Positions 53,818 through 59,846 of a DNA stretch of 64,000 nucleotides are shown piece by piece. The stretch covers positions 1-64,000 of the forward strand of contig NZ_AGAF01000053.1 in assembly GCF_000224515.1 (NCBI RefSeq). The letters are read 5' to 3'. Within the stretch, counting starts at the first letter, position 1, and every line of letters starts with the position of its first letter. The translations under genes and the position numbers were made by a program. The stretch comes from Desulfosporosinus sp. OT (GTDB lineage: Bacteria; Bacillota; Desulfitobacteriia; Desulfitobacteriales; Desulfitobacteriaceae). The notes under the pieces were generated by a model. The model made no database searches. It had not been told where the DNA came from and saw only the letters and a list, made by a program, of their open reading frames with translations.

Positions 53818-54291
53818 TGGTTTCTTATGCTGCGTGGAGTACTCTCAAATGACGCCTTAAATGACGCTCTATTGATATTCTCAGTCGAATACTTCCCGCT
53901 AACACGTAATCAATACAATAATTTTACCCTAATATGTTGATTATTTAACATTTCACTTTTTAATCCTATGTTAAAATCACCTACAACAACTAGCTGCTTT
54001 CTTTAACCAACCAATACACCCTCATGCAGCTCACTTGCATATTTGATCTCCAATCAATCCCCATTCGGATACACTTCTCTTGACATCATAGCTATGTCCA
54101 CGTGTGGCAGAGCATTAGGTCTTCACTCGTTCGTTCCTTGATCCGATAAAACTGGCTGTATGCTCAAAAAAATCGAGTGGTTACTCTACTGATCCGTTAA
54201 CCAGTTCTATTACCTGAAGCTAGGACGTTAAACTGATCTATGATTAGATAACTAGGGGGTGAATATATGAAGATAATGTCCTTAAAAACCA
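53818..54291. other. Region between the two divergent promoters
   Basis: About 470 bases with no gene I can support. It separates two nearly identical promoters pointing outward. Confidence 0.5.
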
Positions 54292-54320
54292 TTGACAGGG
54301 GATTTGGCCCATGCTATTCT
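54292..54320 (+). promoter_or_regulatory. SigA promoter of the plus-strand riboswitch leader
   Basis: TTGACA (54292-54297), 17 bases ending CCCATGC, TATTCT (54315-54320). It is nearly the same sequence as the divergent promoter at 53789-53817. Confidence 0.82.
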
Positions 54321-54384
54321 TTAAGCATCTTAATATTATACAAAATGAGTATATTGTCTTTGCAAACATAAAGATAATATTTAA

Positions 54385-54515
54385 AAGAGAAGTCAGTCTA
54401 ATTCTGACGCGGTCCCGCCACTGTAATAGGGAGTAGCTTTACAAAATGTCACTGGAGTTATCCGGGAAGACGTAAGGTTGCGATGAACTTAAGCCAGGAT
54501 ACCTGCTCATTTTGG
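54385..54515 (+). promoter_or_regulatory. Cobalamin riboswitch, plus strand
   Basis: GACGCGGTCCCGCCACTGTA (about 54405-54424), GGAGTAGC, AATGTCACTGGAGT, then AGCCAGGATACCTGC (54492-54506), a classic B12-box. It is followed by a terminator at 54579-54607 and the ORF at 54706. Confidence 0.93.
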
Positions 54516-54559
54516 AATTCACCTTTAGCACCCACGACGGATGGGAGGTAAGGATATTT

Positions 54560-54580
54560 ATGTTATTGGCATATTTATAA
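54560..54580 (+). other. Six-codon leader ORF between riboswitch and terminator
   Basis: GGGAGGTAAGG is followed by ATG TTA TTG GCA TAT TTA TAA. Its stop overlaps the first arm of the terminator (54579). GGGAGGT could also pair with ACCTCC in that arm, so this may simply be an antiterminator strand. Confidence 0.35.
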
Positions 54581-54607
54581 ACCTCCTGCTTTGAGTGCAG
54601 GAGGTTT
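54579..54607 (+). terminator. Expression-platform terminator of the plus-strand riboswitch
   Basis: AAACCTCCTGC pairs with GCAGGAGGTTT around a 7-base loop and is followed by ATTTATTCTA. It is the expected OFF structure of the cobalamin riboswitch. Confidence 0.82.
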
Positions 54608-54705
54608 ATTTATTCTACTTTTAGGTTGATGTATAAGGTGACTTAAGAGATGTTTTTCTTAGAGGAACTGTGGGTTAATTAGTATGAGGGGATGGGAGAA
54701 ATATT

Positions 54706-55125
54706 ATGATTACAGCCACTGTTCATAGCTTAGAAGGTGTTGTTGGTAGACTCGGGTTAGACCCACTCGCAGTTAACCGCTTTATGGCGGAGTGGTTACA
54801 AACCGCACGTGAGGTATCTTTTGAGGAAGCTAATGAGGTAGCTTGTATCTTAAATAAAATGAAAAAAAGTGCCAAGTACTACTTAGCTCCAGATCCAATG
54901 CAAGAGGGTAATCAAGTCGTGCTCATAGTGCGAAAAAATCGAGTTATTACTGTACTTACTCAGTTAACCAATTCCTTTTACGGTGTCCCTGAGGCTAAGA
55001 CTGTGAATGGTACACGAATGATTAAAACACTAGGAGGAGAGATGTATGAAGACCATGGAAATTGGGTTAGACAACTAAGAATAAAGCATCTGAAAAATTT
55101 ATATGGAAAGAATCTCCGCTACTAA
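54706..55125 (+). CDS. Protein of unknown function downstream of a cobalamin riboswitch
   Basis: A 139-residue soluble protein without membrane or signal segments. Recognisable stretches are HSLEGVVGRLGLDPLAVNRF, KYYLAPDPMQEGNQVVLIVR and KNRVITVLTQLTNSFYG. I know no functional family; the middle part resembles small proteins in mobile or conjugative DNA, but not convincingly. GGGAG precedes ATG 54706. It is the first gene after the plus-strand riboswitch terminator (about 100 bases), with no obvious promoter between, so it may be B12-repressed. It could equally be a newcomer that displaced the original target. Confidence 0.65.
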   Translation: MITATVHSLEGVVGRLGLDPLAVNRFMAEWLQTAREVSFEEANEVACILNKMKKSAKYYLAPDPMQEGNQVVLIVRKNRVITVLTQLTNSFYGVPEAKTVNGTRMIKTLGGEMYEDHGNWVRQLRIKHLKNLYGKNLRY

Positions 55126-55154
55126 AAACAAGGATTATAAATCTCTTTCAAATG

Positions 55155-55245
55155 ATAAAAAACCATACAAATCACAGGCGTCGTCTTACCACCTAATGAC
55201 TCATATGGTCTTAATAGCATAATTTATTTTGCATTCGCCAAACAG
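55155..55245 (-). repeat. Degenerate SigH-promoter/hairpin repeat, copy 9
   Basis: Minus-strand words TGAGTCATTAGG and GTATGGTTTTTT with AAGACCATATG match the hairpin of the family with many changes. CCAGGAACT and GGCGAAT upstream are a poor SigH-type match with a wrong spacing. Confidence 0.45.
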
Positions 55246-55323
55246 TTTGGACGAGAGTTCCTGGAACCAAACTATAAACTTTCATCGATAGTTCCCATTC
55301 TTGCCTCCGTGCATTTATGATTT

Positions 55324-56004
55324 TCAGTTAACGAGGCAGTGTGTAGTTTTATGAGGTTTAACACTTTCTTTAATAAGTTTCATTGCCAAATCAACCGCTT
55401 TCATTACATCGACAGCAAACCCATCTGCCTTGATAGTTTGTGCGTACTCTTGAGTTGCTGGACTTCCACCAATAATAATTTTGACTTTATTGCGTAGATC
55501 TCGACGATTGAGTTCCCTTATTGTCTCAGACATCATACCTAAAGTGGTCGTAAGCATAGCAGACATGGCCAAGATGTCGGGCTGGTGGTCTATAATTGCT
55601 TGCGCAAAATCTTCAGGTTGGACGTCAATTCCAAGGTCAATGACTTCTAATCCAGCACCACATAACATCATAACAATTAAATTCTTCCCGATATCATGTA
55701 AATCTCCGGCTACAGTGCCAATAACTACTTTACCGAGTGAAGATTGCTGTGGATTTGACAAGAACGGTTTCAATACATGCAACCCCGCATACATTGCCCG
55801 TGAAGCGATCAATACATCCGATATATAGATAATGTTATCTCTAAATTGTCTTCCGATTTCCTGCATGCCTGGCATTAATGCTTTTTCAAGGATTGTTCGG
55901 GGTCCTATCCCGTTCTCAATCGCCAGTATGGTAAGAGTTTTCACCCGGTTAGCCTGTCCCTTTATTAAAGCTTTAGTAATAAATTCTAATTCTGATGTTA
56001 TCAA
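55324..56004 (-). CDS. Methyltransferase-associated corrinoid-binding protein (MtaC/MtbC/MtmC type)
   Basis: A 226-residue protein. The N-terminal four-helix cap domain (1-90; GMQEIGRQFRDNIIYISDVL) is followed by the B12-binding Rossmann domain with GDLHDIGKN, where His 103 is the lower cobalt ligand, and by the GG motif IIIGGSPATQEYA. It carries methyl groups on a corrinoid between a substrate-specific methyltransferase and a second one. No MtaB/MttB or MtbA partner gene is in the window. Start is TTG 56004 after GAGGAGGTG. Repeat copy 10 lies about 85 bases upstream. Confidence 0.93.
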   Translation of the reverse strand: MITSELEFITKALIKGQANRVKTLTILAIENGIGPRTILEKALMPGMQEIGRQFRDNIIYISDVLIASRAMYAGLHVLKPFLSNPQQSSLGKVVIGTVAGDLHDIGKNLIVMMLCGAGLEVIDLGIDVQPEDFAQAIIDHQPDILAMSAMLTTTLGMMSETIRELNRRDLRNKVKIIIGGSPATQEYAQTIKADGFAVDVMKAVDLAMKLIKESVKPHKTTHCLVN

Positions 56005-56087
56005 CAGAGCTCACCTCCTCGGCAATTGGATAATTTACAAACATAAGCTTTACTCTTAAATCACTAATTCATTGTTAACACCTCCAA

Positions 56088-56240
56088 AAATAAAAAAGGC
56101 CAATGAAAGATGACCAAACTACTGTCAAGTCAAGACCTCCATGGGCCTTATATTCATGATGATTATTTTTATAATATCAAGGAATAACATTTATGTAAAC
56201 CTTTTCCTTCATAATTTTCAGAATTTTCTTTTTTTGTAAT
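56088..56240 (-). repeat. Repeat copy 10, upstream of the corrinoid-protein gene
   Basis: Minus strand: AAGGCCCATGGAGGTCTTGAC ... GTC ... CATTGGCCTTTTTTATTTTT. The stem outer arm is GGCC-type. The centre differs from copies 1-8 but resembles copy 11. The SigH-like promoter words are poor here. It faces the corrinoid-protein gene and is divergent from copy 11. Confidence 0.6.
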
Positions 56241-56375
56241 ATGATAATCCACATTACAAACTCTTGTCAGTTAGATTTAACTCTTGTCAAGGCTTCCGGC
56301 GAGTAATGCCTCTCAAAGCAAAATTCATACGATTATAACCAATAAAAATAGGTTTTTAAAAAACGCAAAACTGTA

Positions 56376-56500
56376 AAAGGAATTAACACATTTGTGTAGA
56401 ATATAACAACGGTATAGAAGAATATTATGATAAAACAAAGACCATGGAGGTCTTGGCTTGACTTTAAAGTCTGGTCAGTTTTCCATGGTCTTTTCATTTT
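56376..56500 (+). repeat. SigH-promoter/hairpin repeat, copy 11, upstream of the CooT operon
   Basis: Plus strand: AAAGGAATT (56376-56384), 11 bases, GTAGAAT (56396-56402): the best SigH match of the family. A hairpin follows with outer arms AAAGACCATGG/CCATGGTCTTT and centre GACTTTAAAGTC. It ends in CTTTTCATTTTT and points towards cooT, about 440 bases away. Confidence 0.72.
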
Positions 56501-56518
56501 TAACAAGGAGGTGAACTT

Positions 56519-56690
56519 ATAACATATGCTCTCGTTCAGGATCTTTCCGTAATGTGATAATTCCTTGTTCTAGAATACCTTCAAAATCCACCTGCAGCCT
56601 CAACTCGTACCCAATGATATTCTGATCTGACCATCACAATCTCATTGGGCCTGTTATCCATGACAAAAGCTACTAGATTAAACCATCCTA
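56519..56690 (-). pseudogene. Decayed gene fragment between copy 11 and cooT
   Basis: The minus strand has LGWFNLVAFVMDNRPNEIVM in one frame, then after a frameshift SDQNIIGYELRLQVDFEGIL and EQGIITLRKDPEREHML before TAA. These look like consecutive parts of one protein C-terminus that I cannot name. The rest of 56700-56936 has no supported gene. Confidence 0.45.
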
Positions 56691-56936
56691 AAAGGATACA
56701 ATTGTGCAAATAACATACAATATCAACTAGCACCCGTCATCCAACATATTTCTCCCTCGCAATACTTTTTATTTAATTACTTTTACAGGAAATCCCTACT
56801 GACTGTCGAATAATAGTTATAACTTAATGCCTAAAAAACTTGGCTAATATATGCTGACTAGTACAAAAACATAGCGGTCGACCCGAATAGAGGTATCTAT
56901 GTCTTTCAATTTTAAAAAAGAAGGAGCATAACAATA

Positions 56937-57131
56937 ATGTGTGAAGCGAATGCCTATCTTAAAGATGGAGACAACGAAGTGTTGTTTATGGAATCAGTAG
57001 ATATCATCGAACCCTATGAAAATGGTCTTAAACTCATGGATATTTTCGGAAAACAAATGTTTATCCAAGCCAAAATCAAAGACATGACCCTTCTAAACCA
57101 CCGAATTATTTTAGAAAGAACCGACATTTAA
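56937..57131 (+). CDS. cooT: CooT-family nickel-binding protein
   Basis: A 64-residue protein, MCEANAYLKDGDNEVLFMES, VDIIEPYENGLKLMDIFGKQ. The MCE start places the conserved Cys 2 that binds nickel at the N-terminus of CooT dimers; CooT helps nickel insertion into CO dehydrogenase in Rhodospirillum. The family is common in anaerobes with or without CODH. AAGGAGC precedes ATG 56937. It is the first gene of an operon with ECF Co/Ni transporter genes, 22 bases before CbiQ, which supports a nickel role. Confidence 0.9.
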   Translation: MCEANAYLKDGDNEVLFMESVDIIEPYENGLKLMDIFGKQMFIQAKIKDMTLLNHRIILERTDI

Positions 57132-57153
57132 TAATGAAAGAGAGCTAATCAGC

Positions 57154-58086
57154 ATGGATCTTCCTCTTTGGCTTCAAGATAATAGTCCTCTTGCGCCTTC
57201 CCCTTCAAAATTAAAGCAATCTAACTTTATTCAAAAAACCCTTAAAGGTATTATTACTTTTGTAAGGGAGTCCGTCTATTCTGAGGAGGTCGCTCTTCGC
57301 TCAGGGTTCCTGCAAGCAATGGATCCCAGAATGAAACTGCTTGCCTTTTTTTCACTCCTCATAACTGTCAATCTTTTGCGTCATTTGCCTCTACTTTGGG
57401 GGATTTATCTGATTATTCTGATCCTGGCCACGTTATCGAAGGTTCCTACTCGGTTCCTCGTTCAGCGGGTCTGGTTAGTCATACCCTTATTTACAGGAAT
57501 TATGGTTCTCCCGGCCTTATTTAATTGGGTACGCCCTGGTGATCCCCTCTGGACCATTTGGACTTTCTCAACCTCACTCCACGTCGGACCCATTCATTTT
57601 CCGCGTGAATTAAGCATTACTTCACAGGGCTTTTGGGGAGCAATCCTCCTGATCAGCAGGGTCGGCATTTCAGTCACTCTCGCCGTTCTTCTCACCCTAA
57701 CCACGCGCTGGAACAATCTGTTGCGCGCGTTACGCACTATTTTCGTCCCTAAGATTTTCATCGTTACCCTGGAAATGACCTACCGATATATTTTTGTACT
57801 CATCACCCTCCTTGAAGACATGTTCTTAGCACGGAAGGCACGTGACTCAGGGCATTCTTCCGGAGCTGAACAGCGACGATTTGTCGGTTCCTCCATTGCT
57901 CATCTTTTCGGAAAATCGCTTCAGATGAGTGAAGAGGTCTATACATCGATGACCGCACGGGGATATACCGGCGAAATTTATACCCTTCAACCTTTCCAAC
58001 TGCGTTGGATAGACATCTTTAGCATAGGAGTCAGTCTTATGTTAAGTTTATCACTTTATGCTGCCGACAAAGTCTTAGGAGGATAA
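57154..58086 (+). CDS. Cobalt/nickel ECF transporter transmembrane component (CbiQ/NikQ type)
   Basis: A 310-residue T component. The cytoplasmic N-terminal extension (about 60 residues; SGFLQAMDPRMKLLAFFSLL) leads to about six helices. The coupling helices carry the paired Ala-Arg-Gly/Ser-like motifs (LARKARDSG and SMTARGYTG). It links an ATPase pair to a substrate-binding S component. No CbiM/NikM S component is encoded in the window, so it must be elsewhere or absent. The operon order is cooT, cbiQ, cbiO, trmO-like. Confidence 0.92.
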   Translation: MDLPLWLQDNSPLAPSPSKLKQSNFIQKTLKGIITFVRESVYSEEVALRSGFLQAMDPRMKLLAFFSLLITVNLLRHLPLLWGIYLIILILATLSKVPTRFLVQRVWLVIPLFTGIMVLPALFNWVRPGDPLWTIWTFSTSLHVGPIHFPRELSITSQGFWGAILLISRVGISVTLAVLLTLTTRWNNLLRALRTIFVPKIFIVTLEMTYRYIFVLITLLEDMFLARKARDSGHSSGAEQRRFVGSSIAHLFGKSLQMSEEVYTSMTARGYTGEIYTLQPFQLRWIDIFSIGVSLMLSLSLYAADKVLGG

Positions 58087-58090
58087 TGAT

Positions 58091-58885
58091 TTGTCAGAAC
58101 AAACCGTCCCTATTTTCCAATTAACGGCTGTTTCATACGCCTATATTCCTGATCATCCCGTATTATCCGATATTCATCTTCAACTCTACCCAGCACAAAG
58201 CCTTGTTATTCTTGGCGCCAATGGAAGTGGGAAGTCAACACTACTGAAGATTCTTGCTGGACTTGTTCATCCTACGTCCGGTCAAATTCTGGCTTTTGGT
58301 CAGGAAATTACAGAAAAGAAGCTGCAGGATCCTTCGTTTTTATCCGAGTTTCGCCAACGTGTGGGTTTTATTTTTCAGAATTCTGATGCCCAACTATTCT
58401 CTGCTACCGTCCGGGATGAGTTATCCTTTGCGCCACTACAACTTGGTCTTTCAACCGAACAGGTGAAACAACGGATTGTTGAAACTGCTGACCTGCTAGG
58501 AATCACACCTCTTCTAGACCGCCCCCCTTATAAACTAAGTGGTGGGGAGAAGAAAAAAGTCGCCTTGGCATGCGTTCTTACCGCTAACCCTGAAGTTTTA
58601 TTTCTTGATGAACCTACGAATGGACTCGACCCCCGCACTCAGTTTTGGCTTGTAGAATTTCTTTCAGCTCTCCAAAACGCTGGGAAGACGATCATAACCG
58701 CAACACATGACCTTTCCATTGTTGAAGAAATCGCCCAGCGGGTGATTGTCTTACGCGAAAACCATACAGTCGCTGCAGACAGCACAGCGCCCGAAATTCT
58801 AAGTGACAGGGAACTTCTCTTAGATGTAAATCTTATTCATGAGCGATCTCATTTTCATATCGGTGGAGCTAAGAACCACGGTTAA
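58091..58885 (+). CDS. Cobalt/nickel ECF transporter ATPase (CbiO/NikO type)
   Basis: A 264-residue ATPase with Walker A GANGSGKST, Q-loop FIFQNSDAQLFSATVRDELS, signature LSGGEKKKVALACVL, Walker B VLFLDEPTNGLD and H-loop ATHDLSIVEE. The QNSDAQLF Q-loop is characteristic of ECF ATPases. A TTG at 58091 follows GGAGGATAATG. It would drive Co2+ or Ni2+ import with CbiQ, as a homodimer. The short 3' tail contains a few histidines (HERSHFHIGG). Confidence 0.93.
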   Translation: MSEQTVPIFQLTAVSYAYIPDHPVLSDIHLQLYPAQSLVILGANGSGKSTLLKILAGLVHPTSGQILAFGQEITEKKLQDPSFLSEFRQRVGFIFQNSDAQLFSATVRDELSFAPLQLGLSTEQVKQRIVETADLLGITPLLDRPPYKLSGGEKKKVALACVLTANPEVLFLDEPTNGLDPRTQFWLVEFLSALQNAGKTIITATHDLSIVEEIAQRVIVLRENHTVAADSTAPEILSDRELLLDVNLIHERSHFHIGGAKNHG

Positions 58886-58904
58886 AAAATGAAAGGGGAT
58901 TTTT

Positions 58905-59585
58905 ATGGACATCACATTTCAATCCATTGGTACAATTCATACGCCCTATTTTGCCTTTAATACTCCTCATCAGCCGATTCCTGACGCACCCGGTGATTTT
59001 TGGATAACGCTTAATCCCGACTATGCCAGTGCTCTGAAAAACTTAAACACCTTTAACTACATTTATGTCCTCTATCATCTAGACCAGGTGACCTCTCCGG
59101 TTGAACTGCTGACAACCTCCCCCTGGGCTCCTGGAACTGAAATTGGTCTCTTTGCTAGCCGCTCTCCTAAAAGGCTCAACCCCATCGGCATAAGTATTGT
59201 CAAAGTAAAAGAAATACAAGGTAACGAACTCATCATTTCAGGGATTGATGCTTATAATGGAACCCCCTTAATAGACATCAAACCGTATATGCATTTCTTG
59301 GACAGCAAAGCGGATGCCAATAATGGCTGGTTTGATGCTCTTCCTGATAAAGAGCATACGATAGCTCATGCCCTCGGTCTCTCTCATGAGCATGGGCATC
59401 AACACAATCATAATCACCACAGTCATACCCATAGCCACCATGACGACCATACTTCGCATGAGGATGGTCAATGCAGTCATCATAACGTTCCTGAACACGA
59501 CCACAACCACAACCACAACCACAACAATCATGACCACGGACACCACGAACATGGTCATAAACACCCTCATGAACATAACGATTAA
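58905..59585 (+). CDS. TrmO/TsaA-like protein with a long histidine-rich C-terminal tail
   Basis: A 226-residue protein. Residues 1 to about 148 are a TsaA/TrmO domain (FQSIGTIHTPY, RSPKRLNPIGISIV, DAYNGTPLIDIKPY), the family whose E. coli member methylates N6-threonylcarbamoyladenosine-37 in tRNA with SAM. The last 76 residues (151-226) hold 31 histidines in HxH repeats with Asp, Glu and one Cys 190, similar to the nickel-binding tails of HypB, UreE or SlyD. It follows the ECF genes by 19 bases. I infer a Ni/Co-binding or storage role linked to the transporter. Confidence 0.88.
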   Translation: MDITFQSIGTIHTPYFAFNTPHQPIPDAPGDFWITLNPDYASALKNLNTFNYIYVLYHLDQVTSPVELLTTSPWAPGTEIGLFASRSPKRLNPIGISIVKVKEIQGNELIISGIDAYNGTPLIDIKPYMHFLDSKADANNGWFDALPDKEHTIAHALGLSHEHGHQHNHNHHSHTHSHHDDHTSHEDGQCSHHNVPEHDHNHNHNHNNHDHGHHEHGHKHPHEHND

Positions 59586-59602
59586 TAAAGAAAACTTGGC
59601 TG

Positions 59603-59690
59603 GCGCCCACGAAGACACTGTCTTCGCACGTATATTAACCCTTCTTGCAGACACTGTCTTCGCACGAATTAGCATTCTTGCAATATACAA
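59603..59690 (+). repeat. Interspersed repeat B, copy 2
   Basis: GCTGGCGCCCACGAAGACAC and TGTCTTCGCACG, with CCTTCTTGCAGACACTGTC and a second TTCGCACG. It matches copy 1 at 34041-34140, about 25 kb away. It carries the GAAGACA-C-TGTCTTC dyad. It lies just after the trmO-like stop. Confidence 0.8.
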
Positions 59691-59815
59691 ACGAAGTTTA
59701 TACTTTCTAACTAGTAGAACAAATAAGGCAATTCACGGACTGCCCTTAACACCATAATTCCTCAAGTTACCATACAGATTCCTGAAAACTTTATTCTTTC
59801 TGACTTAGTACCAAA

Positions 59816-59842
59816 AGGGCACGAGATATACTCTCGTGCCCT
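59816..59842. terminator. Bidirectional terminator between the CooT operon and the exporter pair
   Basis: AGGGCACGAGA (59816-59826) pairs with TCTCGTGCCCT (59832-59842), followed by CTTTTT on the plus strand and CTTTTGG on the minus strand. It lies just past the stop of the minus-strand exporter gene. Confidence 0.85.
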
Positions 59843-59846
59843 CTTT

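Noticed and set aside
3404..56500. A ten-codon peptide (MKVFAKTMEV) encoded in the conserved part of the SigH-promoter repeat
   Set aside because: It is complete in copies 1 and (with one change) 2, but the start or frame is broken in copies 4, 5, 7 and 8. The stem covaries instead, so the RNA structure rather than a peptide appears conserved.
59268..59757. Long open frames antisense or out of frame to the trmO-like gene
   Set aside because: They come from the CAT/CAC-rich histidine codons, which leave other frames open; the TsaA domain fixes the true frame.
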